DNA of 64,000 nt from Adiantum capillus-veneris (Eukaryota; Streptophyta; Polypodiopsida; Polypodiales; Pteridaceae), in assembly GCA_014529385.2 (NCBI GenBank), contig CM043953.1:95630842-95694841 (forward strand), in the 5' to 3' direction. This document shows positions 9,588 to 20,561 of the stretch, piece after piece. Each line of letters starts with the position of its first letter. Position 1 is the stretch's first letter. Below the pieces are notes generated by a model. That model saw only the letters and a list, made by a program, of their open reading frames with translations. It ran no database searches and was not told where the DNA came from. The position numbers and the translations under genes were made by a program.

Positions 9588-11037
9588 TTCTTTCCATCAA
9601 GAAGTGAGTATGCCCACTTTCCCATGACTTTAAGTCACTTTCTTCTTGGATGACACTAGGTATGGCTAAGGGTCTATAAACTTGGTGAGGTTGTTGTTGC
9701 GTAGGGAACATGGTGTCTGTAATCTGGATCTGCCTAGGTGCTGGTTCTACATCCATTTAGGTATCTTCTACCAAACTCCTTAATTGCTTGACTCGCTCGA
9801 TCTCCTCTGTAGGGTTTGGATAAGTTCCTATCTTCTTCTTGGCTCCCTCCCATTGTGGCTCATGAAGATCTTCCTTGTTGGTTTCTATCTTAGTGGTTAT
9901 TTTGGTCTCCATGGTTTCACCTGAATCAAAATCTTCTTCAGCGTCATTCATATATACGGGGTCGTCACCAGTCCCTATGTTGGTCTTTGAACTAGGGTCT
10001 GACTTCGCTGCTTTTTGCGATCTCTTCCTTCGTGTTTTCTTCTTTTTTTGAGATTGGGCAATTGATGCCGTGTCTCTTTCCTCAATAATATAATTTTGTT
10101 TTTGGAGCCTCGATTGTGTGAGTACGTTTACTGGTACCACATGCATACTTTGTGATGGCTCCTCGGTAACTTCAATCAAGTTTAATGGCGTGATCTTCGG
10201 TGCATTTAGATTATTTGGACATTGGGCAATCAAATGATCTATGCCACATTGATTACACATGAGTATCGGCATTGTAGACGTGCTCGCTTGATTGGTTTGC
10301 ATTAGTGTGGTGTTCTTTTGTAGCCTAATAGTACACTTGGCTACACGATGTGGACCTCCACACTCATAGCATTGAAGAGGTGGTCTCTTAGCAGTGTAAT
10401 TGATATTTTGGCCTCTTGCATCAAGAGCAACTACTTGATATACAGGTTTGACTTGTCCCCAATAGTTCTCCATGTAGTATTGTGGACTTTCTTCAAGCAC
10501 ATCCATCCCATAGGCAATATTAGGGTCTATATCTTCCTCACATCCTTCCCAACAAGCAATAGATGACTCACAACCCACTTGATTCACAAAAGTGATTCTT
10601 GGATGTGGTGGTTGTGGTCCTAGCGCTGGAGGTGGTAAGAGTGTTGTTTGAACAACATTTTGGGCCCTAGGGACCATGTGTTGTGTTGTTTGTTCAAGAG
10701 GTGGGGCCGGCATCAATGCAAGCACTCGAGGTGTGTCTGTCCATGTTAAGGTTGGTCTATTGGCCATCGCGCGCTTAAATACTATGCAATCCTTAGCTTG
10801 ATGACCATACCTCCCACAGGCATTGCAGTTCCCATTGAATTTTACTCTAAAAGTAGGGCATTCACTGGTACTATGCGGTCCATAGCATACTGAGCACCAT
10901 TGTTGCTCCCTTCTTGGATACATATGATTGTTTTGTGGAGCACGATTGTCTCTAAGACTCTCTTGAATAGCCTTGGTGAGATCTGCTAAAGTCATCTCAA
11001 ATATCTTTGGCTCCTTAGCAATAGGCTTTATGGTCAT
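9565..11037 (-). pseudogene. Gag nucleocapsid region with several zinc knuckles
   Basis: One frame interrupted by an in-frame stop at about 9757. Cysteine-histidine boxes are visible: CSVCYGPHSTSEC, CNACGRYGHQAKDC (canonical CCHC), CYECGGPHRVAKC and CNQCGIDHLIAQC. These bind packaged RNA in gag proteins. Four knuckles is unusually many. A basic KKKKTRRKRSQKAAK stretch and an acidic C-terminal tail follow. The frame matches that of the gag ORF upstream; an ATG at 11037 heads it, but that is probably not a real start. Confidence 0.7.
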
Positions 11038-11059
11038 TGGTTGATGCCCCGATGCGTGC

Positions 11060-11128
11060 TAGCTAATAGATTTAGGCTCAACAGACACTCTTAGCTAACA
11101 GATTTAGCTAATAGATTTAGGCTCAACA
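11060..11128. repeat. 45-bp tandem duplication inside gag
   Basis: TAGCTAATAGATTTAGGCTC occurs at 11060 and 11105. The duplication sits where the gag frame is broken. Confidence 0.8.
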
Positions 11129-11134
11129 CACTCT

Positions 11135-13257
11135 TTATCCTTGAATCATTAAATTATCCTCCAATTGGATCACATTGGTGGTGACTGCTTCCCAAGTGGT
11201 GATACCTCTAATGACTAGGCCATTGTAGATATCCTCATGTCGTAATCCCCTAATGAATCTATCAAGCAATTGATTATTATTGAAGCGCTCATTTGGATTA
11301 CAACGAGAATTCAAATGCTTCAAGCGACTAATAAAGTCTCTCACCGACTCTCCTTCCTCTCGTTGGGCTTTCTGGAGCTGAGAGGCTACACCCCAAAGCA
11401 CTCCCTCTCGTATGTATTCTTTCAAGAACAGTCTCCTAAGAGTAGGGTAAATCGTTTTTTCTGGGCCGTCCTTAGGGTTCTATACCAATCCCCAGCCTTT
11501 CCACTTAAGGTTAGGCTTAAAGCATTTCTCTTATGTAGGTCATTGTGTTCTCCTAGAGAATCGCATATTTGTTCAAACACTTCGATATGCTTTCTCACAT
11601 CTCCGTCTCCACTAAATTTTTGTGTGAGCTTGTCTATTTGTACTGCCTTACTTCTAGGCTCTCTATCAGGCGTGTTACGTATATTCTCAGCAATAGATCG
11701 ACCAATAGCTTGAGAAAATGTTGCCAAGTCACCTAAGTGAGCAGGTACCGTGGGTGAAGGCGCTCCAGAGACTACATGTGGAGTAGGTATTGGCATTGGA
11801 CTTGGCGCATAGGAAACCCTTGGGTTCCACGTTTGGTACGGTGTTGTGCCATGTGGCGGCTCAAAGTTCATATGTGTGGCCCTAGGCATAGCAGACATCG
11901 GATGTGACATGCTAATGCTGGTCGGTATGGTCCCATGGAAATAAGAAGTTGGGTGTTGTGGTTGTGGAACATAGGTTGTTGAAACAATGGGAGGGGTAGG
12001 GACTACATGAGTACGAGGACCCATGGGTGTATACGATTGGTATACACTTGTAGGTACTGTTGCAGGCATTGAGCTACCATGTAGCGGTGCTTTACTAACA
12101 AATGAGGTCCATGGCGTGTTTCTTGGCATGCCCATCATTGGGGTAGGCATGGTAGCTGTGGTGTCATCAAGGGAAAGATGAGCTAGACTTGGAAAGGTAA
12201 ACCTATCACTTGTGGGCTCAGATTGCACTGAGACCCCTGGCGAAACAACATATGGGGGATCCATCTGACTTACCGAGGGAGTATCCATTTGCGATAAGGT
12301 CGGTTGTTTAGCCTTTCTTATATCCAAGAATCTCATGAGACCCGTTGAAGGCATGTTGATCCCCTTATTCTGTCTCTCTAACTCAATGACCCTATGGATG
12401 ACCTCACAAACTCTTTGTTGTTGATCCTTCACACTAGTAGCACCCATTGTGGATTGTAGGACATCTAACCAACCCATGTGATAGGTGTGACCTGTGTACA
12501 GCTCGGTCAGAGTTTCCGTTTGTAGTTCGTACTCCCAGTTCTCATTTAAGAACGCTCCATCTAGGATTGAGGTGCTAGGGGTGTCCTTTGAGCTAGATGC
12601 AATGTTGCTTTCTAGGGGTTGGCCCTTAGCGGTTGCTAAGTTAGGAGCACTTGATTGCTCACCTAGCAAGGATATTGACATAGGAGCTTTTGATTTTAAC
12701 TCTCTTCGTTGCTCCGCCTTGCGTAAGCTCTCGATTTCCTTTTCCCTTGCTGCAAGGATATATCTCTCAACCTCTTGCACTTCAGCAAGGCTTCTACCAT
12801 CGGGTAATATGACCTCGGAGGGAAATAACTCTAAAGAGTCAGGAGGTGCAGCGAATGAAGTATTCACATGCACATTCTCTAAGGGCATAGGGTCTACGTT
12901 GGTCACGAATGGAGAATTTACTTCCCCACCTCCCTCATTTACATCATTCGCTCCATGTTCGGAGCGAGTGGCTCTACTAAAGGTTTCCTTCAAGTGGCTA
13001 AGCATGCTCGGCCCGGACCGTGGGCCCATGGCATGCATGTCTTGGCTTAAGCTATCAGGATTAGGCATTGGGAAACTCTCCATGACGTCGTAGTCAGAGG
13101 AAGAGTCACTAGCCGCTATGTTCGGGTCTTGGTTTGTACTATCTTGGGTCCCCGCTGAGGGCCCGGAACCTAAGGTAGGTGGATAATGAGAACTCGCATA
13201 AGTCAAAATTCTCTCTAGTTGCTTTGTCTCTAGTACACGACCAGAGCGCAGATGCAT
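11135..13257 (-). pseudogene. Gag capsid polyprotein of the gag-only element
   Basis: The first ATG of the frame (13255-13257) gives MHLRSGRVLE, the LRSGR start I know from plant gypsy gag genes; the frame is open a little further upstream only through a non-ATG codon. A long proline/serine-rich N-terminal half leads to the retrotransposon gag domain: IDKLTQKFSGDGDVRKHIEV, then ALSLTLSGKAGDWYRTL. After a frameshift near 11425 it continues with EGESVRDFISRLKHLNSRC and NNNQLLDRFIRGLR (11135-11425). The protein would form the particle shell. The frameshift and the later stops make it non-functional. Confidence 0.75.
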
Positions 13258-13992
13258 GTGCCTTTGGCACCCTACAAGCGTCGGTGAATAACCTCGAAGG
13301 TTAACCACTTACTTTTTTAGGCGTCCGTTTTCACTAGTTTTTTTTATGTTTTTTAATGATCGGTTTTTTTTTTATTAAAGTGTGTAATAGCTCAAAACGA
13401 GCGTATCACTCAGAGGGTCGCGGTGTGCTTTACAACACAACGTTCGGTCACTTGAAGCTCCGTTGGTCCTTAAAAAAGTCGATTTTTAGCTACGTCTGAA
13501 GCTAAAATACGTAATTTCAAAGGGCGACTGAGGCCTGAGCCTGAGCGTGAGCATGAGCTTGGGCTTGGGCTTAGGTCTAGGTTTGGGTATGGGAGATATT
13601 CCCGATCCCGGTCCTACCTTTTATTTTTTTAATTATTATTTTTAATTTTTTTTGGGATAAGATCGCCGCAGCCTACGCGCGAGCACACACACACTCTACC
13701 TACCTACTTACAACTAATACACCTACTGTTACACACTAACACACTTCATTTGCTCTCACAGATCTACTTCCTACTTACTATACATTACATTACATAGAAC
13801 TAACAACCTTAATACTAACACCTTACACAGAGAAAACACAGTAACCTTTCAAAACTTCATTAACAAAAAATACACAATAGTAACACAAAATCCTTCTTCT
13901 CAACACACACACCTTCCTTCCTTACCCTTCCTACAATTGAACTTGCACCACAAAAGAAGCACAGAGTGACATTCAAGCTTAGCGTATGGCAT
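13258..13992. other. 5' leader of the gag-only element
   Basis: Lies between the primer site and the gag start on the minus strand. It contains T-rich runs, a GAGC/CTGAGC-type simple repeat near 13537-13590, and A/C-rich sequence. No coding signal is evident. Confidence 0.5.
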
Positions 13993-14010
13993 TCCCTGGC
14001 AACGGCGCCA
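13993..14010 (-). other. tRNA-Asp primer-binding site
   Basis: The plus strand reads TCCCTGGCAACGGCGCCA, the 3' end of plant tRNA-Asp(GTC) including CCA with one change (T for C at the fifth base). The minus strand is therefore complementary to that tRNA, four bases inside the 5' LTR edge at 14015. Confidence 0.8.
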
Positions 14011-14014
14011 AAAA

Positions 14015-14596
14015 TGTGCGCGTCTGTCGCACGTGTCAATGCAAGGAACTTGCCGATACACTGTGTGCGAGCCACAAATGGCTCCAAGCACACAACAAGC
14101 CTAAACTAGTAAGCTCAAAGATGGCGATGGTGTGTCACTCATCGCTCTACGCTTGCTGTCGTGAAGGATTCCTCGCAGCGAAGAAGAAGGAGACGCCGCT
14201 ACGCCGCGCTCAACCGCCTCACCGCCGTCGTGCCACCGTCGCAATGCTCGATCGCACTCTCTCTCTCTCTCTCACGCATACACACACATACACACACACA
14301 CAAGGAGATGAAGAAGAAGAAGAAGATGGAGATGGAGCAAGAGCACTCTTCAATTGCACAGATGAGAGAATGAGTGAATTTTAGGTTTAGTTGATTTTTA
14401 TATGAGCTCGCCCCATTCACACTTGGGCGCCCATGCTTAGCCAACTAATCCCTTGAATGTTCCAGTTAGAGTGTGCCTCTCATCAGCGATCACTCTTACC
14501 CTTTTACTATTGGACCAACAAGCCCGGTACCTGACTCTACCAAATAAATAATACAACGTCCGTCATAGGTGATAGGAATGTGCGTGAGGGTTAACA
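14015..14596 (-). repeat. 5' LTR of the gag-only element
   Basis: 582 bp, same ends as the copy at 5640-6243. The (TC)n tract is short here (14256-14273) and a (CA)n tract follows it. Confidence 0.85.
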
Positions 14597-14664
14597 CTTA
14601 TTTTGTTAGGTTCATTTTTGCAATTGGGGACAACTTCATGTTCCCTATGGAGAACCTCCTGATT

Positions 14665-15076
14665 CAAGTGTGTACACCTCTGTAGAGAATAGATGCAAGT
14701 GTGTACACCTCTGTCTTCTACATATCGAATGGCACACTTGCCTAGTAGTTCTCATTTTGGCTATTGAAGAAAACATTAGATATTGCTCCTCTAAGCCTCC
14801 ATCATCTATATTGCTCTTTCTAGATATTATTGGGATGTAACTATTAGTATCGTAAGTCATTTTTGGGGTTTGGAAAACGTTTAATATAACATTCCATACT
14901 TATTGGACTTAGTGCACCAAGCATCTTGAAATAGATAATTGCGGGGGCGAAATGCTTGGGCCTTGTGGTCAAGACGCTACACCCTCCTGTGGGCTCAACC
15001 CGTCAAAAATTAGTGTGTTTAGGACTCTACACCCTCCTATAGGCTCAACCTATCGGAAATTTGCATGCCCTCTAGA
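14665..15076. repeat. Two short tandem duplications
   Basis: CAAGTGTGTACACCTCTGT is repeated at 14665 and 14696 (31-bp period). CTACACCCTCCT...GGCTCAACC is repeated at 14977 and 15027 (50-bp period). The rest of 14602-15376 shows no gene. Confidence 0.75.
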
Positions 15077-15374
15077 GGTTCTCACCAATGCAAGGCACTA
15101 ACCCTATGGCTTTCTTTGCCTTGCTTCATGTGGTGACTGCATTCTCTGTCGCCCATCCCCACACTCCCTCTACAATGCGACAATTTATAAAGAGGGTCTT
15201 TCTGGTTTTGGTGAGTTCATTCTAGCTAACGGACATTCACTACGACCTGAGAGCCATAGAGAGAGTAAGAAAGGGAGAGAGCATGTTGCAGGACAACAAC
15301 ACCAGGGAGGTGGTTCTCAATGGTATCTGCCCGTGTAGAATGATACATTGTGTGCATCCCTGCACATAAGGAGT

Positions 15375-15376
<2 letters not shown>

Positions 15377-15454
<78 letters not shown>
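15377..15454. repeat. Compound (TC)n(AC)n microsatellite
   Basis: TC repeats to 15409, then AC repeats to 15454. Confidence 0.9.
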
Positions 15455-15457
<3 letters not shown>

Positions 15458-15555
15458 TTTGTTATCAACATCCTTGCTCCGCTGCACTTGTTGCACCCTT
15501 GTCAGCTTGTTCTTAGTGGTAAGTCTCTATCTGGAATAGATGCCTCAAGAAGACA

Positions 15556-15558
<3 letters not shown>

Positions 15559-15616
<58 letters not shown>
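15559..15616. repeat. Compound (TC)n(AT)n microsatellite
   Basis: TC repeats to 15590, then AT repeats to 15616. Confidence 0.9.
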
Positions 15617-15622
<6 letters not shown>

Positions 15623-15837
15623 ACATAATATGGTGGTCGTGGTTGCCCTTTCCATGTGTCCTCTTCTGCGATATGAAGGCTACAATCCAAACGAGCGCCA
15701 TCTTTAGAGCATTAGTTGGAGTTAGTTCGAGAATTAGAAAGCTTACCCTGTGCTCTCTGGTTGCACGCTCCAGCTAGCCTTTAATCTTTGGAGCTCCAAA
15801 ATAGAAGTATCCTCCCTGACATCCCTATTGTCACATT

Positions 15838-15999
<162 letters not shown>

Positions 16000-16191
16000 C
16001 ATTCAATATAATTTCAACAATGTCAGGGTATTTGAGGTGAGCATCCCTATTGTCATCTGCATCGCATTCAATGCAGCATCTCTCACTGCAACAACAACCT
16101 ATCTGCACCCCATTCCGCACCATCACCCACCAATTTCAACACATCAGCAACAACCTATGGCCGGAAGCGTTGCAAGACCCTGTCTGCATAG

Positions 16192-16398
<207 letters not shown>

Positions 16399-16418
16399 TC
16401 ACATGGTGTGAGTGGAGG

Positions 16419-17240
16419 TCATAAGTGACTCTCGATGCTCAAAAATGGCTCAAATGAGGGTCGCAATAGAGAGTCCACATCGTGGTTGGGAGAGGAAGGT
16501 ATGTAGGGAGAGCTCATGGCTGAATATATGGGAAACGAGGACCTAATGTGGTCAAAAGTTGAGCACTCAAGTAGTGTGTGGTACTCACTCTCTCGCACTT
16601 GACGAGGGCATAAGGTGCAAAGTCGATGAGACTCCTCGCCACTGCCCAGACGTCCTATCTCGCAACGTAGAGAATGGGAGCTAAGATGAATGGAGGCAAT
16701 GGTGCGGATCGCACTCAATGGGATGGGCTCAAGGATGTAGGGATGGGTTCGGTTACCGAGTTCGGAGGTGAAGAGAGATTTGTAGTTTGGGGCAATGTGT
16801 GTGGTGTAATGGCTGAAGCGAGAACTTTTGGATTTCTCCCAAGCCGTGATACATTGGCGTTGTAAGAAGGCCTCATTAACTTGGGAGTCGATTGATGCAT
16901 CCTTGACCAAGTGACATGCATCCCATCTTCCAAACCATTTCTTGATGTCAAGCATCCACCCCGAACTTAGTATTTTGCTCTTGCATGTCTTTTGGACCTT
17001 TTGACTTGCTTTATATGCAATTCTAGGAAGTCGATACAAAGGGCTACGTTGTGTCTTAAGCATATAATCCACAACCCTTTGCATGCCCAAGACCTCAATG
17101 GGAAGTGATCCGGAATCAAGAAGTAAGAGCATGTAGGGTGTTTGTGTCTTGACTTGGAGAAAGTTGGTGAGAAAACGCTTTTGGACATTCTCAAACTCTT
17201 TCCAAGTAGACTTCCCAATGCTACCACCCCACACCTCCAC
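16419..17240 (-). pseudogene. LINE ORF2 C-terminal region
   Basis: Continues the RT protein after a +1 frame change near 17240; the two frames overlap in sense at the GVEVWGGSIG region. The sequence contains the thumb-like KRFLTNFLQVK...YMLLLDSG segment, and the C-terminal cysteine-histidine motif LCTLCPRQVRESEYHTLLEC typical of plant LINE ORF2 proteins. Confidence 0.7.
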
Positions 17241-18243
17241 TCCATAAAAGAAGCACCGGTGTCACCAATGTGTCAAAGAGGTACTTTTTGAGAGCCCAAC
17301 ACTTGATCTCTCCAGCATTGCACATATTCTCAAATGCATAATAAGCCCTTTTTCCGCCTTCCAAGCGACGCATTGTGCAATCCTTCCATTTATGATTGGA
17401 TGGAACCTCAAGGCCAAGGTACTTGAAGCTATCTACCACTTCAAGTTGCTCATTGTTGTATACAATGCATGGATTTTTGTCATTGTGGGACTTTACAAGC
17501 ATAACCTTGGTTTTGGATTCATTCACGATCAGCCTGCTATGTAGGCAAAAGCGTTCCAAGACACTCATAAGCTTTTGTGCATCTTCTAAGGTATGTGCCA
17601 AGAGCACTACATCATTGGCGTAAAGCAAAAGCATGATCACTGCATTTTCGATCTTAACCTCTTCTATGCCTTCTTGTTGCATAAAATCAAGAACCATGCA
17701 TTCCAATTCATCAATGAGTAGCCCAAAGAGGGTTGGGGAAAGTGGACATCCTTGTTTGACACCAATGGTGCTTGCAAAAAATTCTGAAATTCCATCTCCC
17801 ATACATAGTCGACATATCACTTTTTGGTAGATGCGAAAGACTGCATGCATAAATTCTCTCGGCACTTGAAGGCTTTGCATATGTCTCCAAAGACTTCCTC
17901 GCGATACCATGTCAAAAGCTTTCTTGAAATCCACAAAGCAACAATACAACTTTTTTCCTTTCAATCGAGACGCTTCCATTAGAGCTCAAAGAGTGACAAG
18001 GTGATCAATAGTGCTATGATGCTTTGAAAAACCCGCTTGTCCTAGCGCACGTTTGCCGTTCTTTTTAGCCCATTCACTTATCTTCATCTCCATGATACAT
18101 CCAAATAACTTTGCCATCAAAGAACCAACCATTATAGTGCGATAGTTGTTCACATTGTTTACATCTCCTCCTTTGTGCAAAGGTTTGATCCAATTTGCAC
18201 TCCAATCATGAGATATGCCATGTTGAAGTGCAAGGTTAAACAT
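17221..18243 (-). pseudogene. LINE reverse transcriptase domain
   Basis: Conserved RT blocks appear in order: W-x-NWIKPLHKGGDVNNVNNY and R-T-I-M-V-G-S-L (blocks 1-2), GQAGFSKHHSTIDHLVTL, CCFVDFKKAFDMV (block with the first catalytic Asp), GVKQGCPLSPTLFGLLIDEL, then LLLYANDVVLLA where the usual (Y/F)-A-D-D is Y-A-N-D. The loss of one catalytic Asp and a TGA stop at 17986-17988 (between HLVTL and ALMEASRLK) show inactivation. RT would copy the LINE RNA at the nicked target. Confidence 0.8.
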
Positions 18244-18393
18244 ATTGCGTATCCAATATCATGTTTTCTTGCTTGTCCATTTAATCATTTCAGTGACCCC
18301 TTGAAGGTCCCCTGCCTTGCGAGTAACAAGTTTCTCAAGCGCGCAACATACATCTTCAGTGGTAAAGAAGGGAGGCATAAGCGGAAGAGAGCT

Positions 18394-19025
18394 TCAACAC
18401 TCCATCATATCAATATTGGGTTGCTCATAGAGGTTCTTGCAATGCGTATACATATCCTCAAGAGTCAAGTCACCAAAGCTCTCAACACGCTTGCCTTTTA
18501 GATTTTGCCAAAACTTGCCACATGCATGTGCTTTCTCTTGCGCTAAAAGAAGTTGTTTTTTGACTTTCCACCTTCTCCTATTTTTTTGAACAAGTGCTTT
18601 GTATGTGTGTGAACGTTCCAAGTAAACTTTCTTCTCTTTGCTTGCATCCAGTCTTAGCAAGCGTTTTCGGGCTTGACTACATTCCATGTCAAACCATTTC
18701 TTCTTGGTGCTACCCTTTTTAGACCTTTTGCAAGACATGTGTTTCACCAAAAAGCATTCCTTTGCACAAGAGCAAATTACTTCTTTGAAAACTTTCCACT
18801 TGCATTCTAATGTTGGGCTCTCTTGATGCTCTGTCATGCTTAACATTTGGTCTACCATATCAACATATATAGGTGCTTGTTTGAAGTCTAGACGTAGGTA
18901 CGAATGATTCACATCACGATTGGAGGCTACATGCTCGGGCCTCTTACCACACTTGAGATCAATACATAGCATCCTATGATCCGATTCCGGATTCCATTCA
19001 CCAAGTGTAAAGATTTGTATGCATT
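18394..19025 (-). pseudogene. LINE endonuclease C-terminus and linker
   Basis: Begins with CIQIFTLGEWNPESDHRML, the SDH catalytic motif at the end of the APE-type endonuclease, and continues through the linker with WFDMECSQARKRLLRLD, the conserved W-F-D-x-E-C motif. The bulk of the endonuclease is missing because of 5' truncation. It is in the same frame as the RT; stops lie in 18244-18393. Confidence 0.7.
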
Positions 19026-19440
19026 CTAGAGTGGCTTCCGAAAAGCAACTTACTGTGGCCACTTCCAGTTGTGAGGCTGAGTACAGGAAAGTCTTCATAG
19101 CTACGATTGAGTGTGTATGGCTCAGACGCCTTATGGTTGATTTGAGTGTTGGACAAGGCATTGCCAACATCATCTACACTGACAGTCAGAGAGCATTGGC
19201 AGTTGCGAGAAATCCAGTTTTTCATGCTCGCACAAAGCACATTGAGGTGCATTACCACTATGTCAGGGAGCGGCTCTTAGCAGGAGAGATCAGCTTGGCT
19301 TATGTGCCAACGCAGGCACAAAGGCATTGTCTCATGAGAAGTTCAAAGCTTTCCGCAAAGCTTTGGGATTGCTTCCCTTTGTGGACTGTTCCTGTCCTCA
19401 GGGCATGGTAGTTCCCTTTACTCTTCGTGCCAGCCTTTGT
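19026..19440 (+). pseudogene. Ty1/copia RNase H fragment
   Basis: Plus-strand coding for the end of a copia polyprotein: KQLTVATSSCEAEYRKV (catalytic Glu), VWLRRLMVDL, YTDSQRALAVARNPVFHART (catalytic Asp) and KHIEVHYHYVRERL. Everything 5' of this is missing, replaced by the oppositely oriented LINE. It belongs to a different copia family from the element at 26.7-32.2 kb. Followed by an untranslated stretch, a polypurine tract (AGGGGAGA, about 19457) and an LTR. Confidence 0.8.
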
Positions 19441-19466
19441 TCACCGCATCACTCTTAGGGGAGATT

Positions 19467-19695
19467 TGTTACCATATACATGTGGTAGTGATGTGTGTGA
19501 ACACACTAGGACCACTGAGGCATTTTTCCCCTCTTTAGGAGGGTTCCCTCCCCTGTGCATTTTATATATGTCCATCACCGTTAGGGCTATCTATCTTTCC
19601 ATTGCACACTAAGTAATACACTCTCTATTGTGTGCCTTGAGCTTCCTTCATCTTCTCTAAGCTCTGTGTGTTTTCCCTCAACCCTAATTCCAACA
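19467..19695 (+). repeat. 3' LTR of the truncated copia element
   Basis: 229 bp starting TGTTACC after the polypurine tract and ending CCAACA, giving TGTT/AACA ends. No 5' partner is present in the window. Confidence 0.6.
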
Positions 19696-20059
19696 CCTCA
19701 AGCCTTGCCTACATGTAGATAGCCTTGTTGATGTACTATTCTTGGGTAAGGTGAGAACAACCCTTGACCAATTTAAGGGCCACTTAGGGCCTCCAAGTGT
19801 GAACCCATTTGAAGAAAGCCATGGTGCCTTATTGTCGGCAGCCCAGTAAAGGAGAGGAGTGCAGGGTGCGCAACACGACTCCATGCCATTCATGCCTTAA
19901 CTTGCAGGGTATAAGGCATGAAGCCTTTTGATGCCATAGAGACTGTGGTCAAAGGGGTTTGTCGGAATGACTCCTGGTAACTCCCTTGGAAACCCTTGAG
20001 CGACAATTTTCAAAATAATGTGGACATCAGTGGCCATGGCGAAGAAGCAGAGGAAGCAC

Positions 20060-20187
<128 letters not shown>

Positions 20188-20479
20188 TTTGTTTATGCCA
20201 ACCTATGTGCAATTTTCAAGACCTTCTAAGTATGACAAATTGTGGTGCACATAAGGGGGTGCCCCGCTCCCTTCAAGACCAACTATGTCGCCTTTCGTGC
20301 ATATCAACCCTGCCACCATCATGTGTGCAAGGGCCGCTTCACATTTGACTTTGTCATAGACCCGAAGGTCACTCATAGACTTTTATCACCACCCCTTTGT
20401 TGCATGGCTTCATGCAGGCTTGCTGCATGCTTCTCCTTCCTCTTCCTGGCACCTTTTCTGTAGTCTCTCCTCATTTTCT

Positions 20480-20558
<79 letters not shown>
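20480..20558. repeat. (CA)n(GA)n tract
   Basis: Short CA then GA repeats, immediately left of a primer-site-like sequence at 20562. Confidence 0.9.
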
Positions 20559-20561
20559 TTT

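Larger units (their letters stand above)
5640..14596 (-). mobile_element. Complete non-autonomous LTR retrotransposon (gag-protease only, TR-GAG type)
   Basis: Direct repeats 5640-6243 and 14015-14596 are LTRs that read TG...CA. The whole element is flanked by CTTAT (5635-5639 and 14597-14601), a perfect 5-bp target duplication. On the minus strand the order is 5' LTR, tRNA-Asp primer site, gag, zinc knuckles, aspartic protease, a WVPK-motif tail, ~1.7 kb of non-coding DNA, polypurine tract, 3' LTR. No reverse transcriptase, RNase H or integrase is present in the ~7.8-kb interior. Such gag-only elements are known in plants as TR-GAGs and need enzymes from autonomous partners. The LTRs differ at roughly 28 of ~480 alignable non-microsatellite bases by hand count (about 6%), so insertion is not recent. 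All frames are broken. Confidence 0.85.

Noticed and set aside
12494-13093. 200-codon plus-strand open frame
   Set aside because: It is the antisense shadow of the minus-strand gag gene (proline/serine-rich coding), without a recognisable domain.
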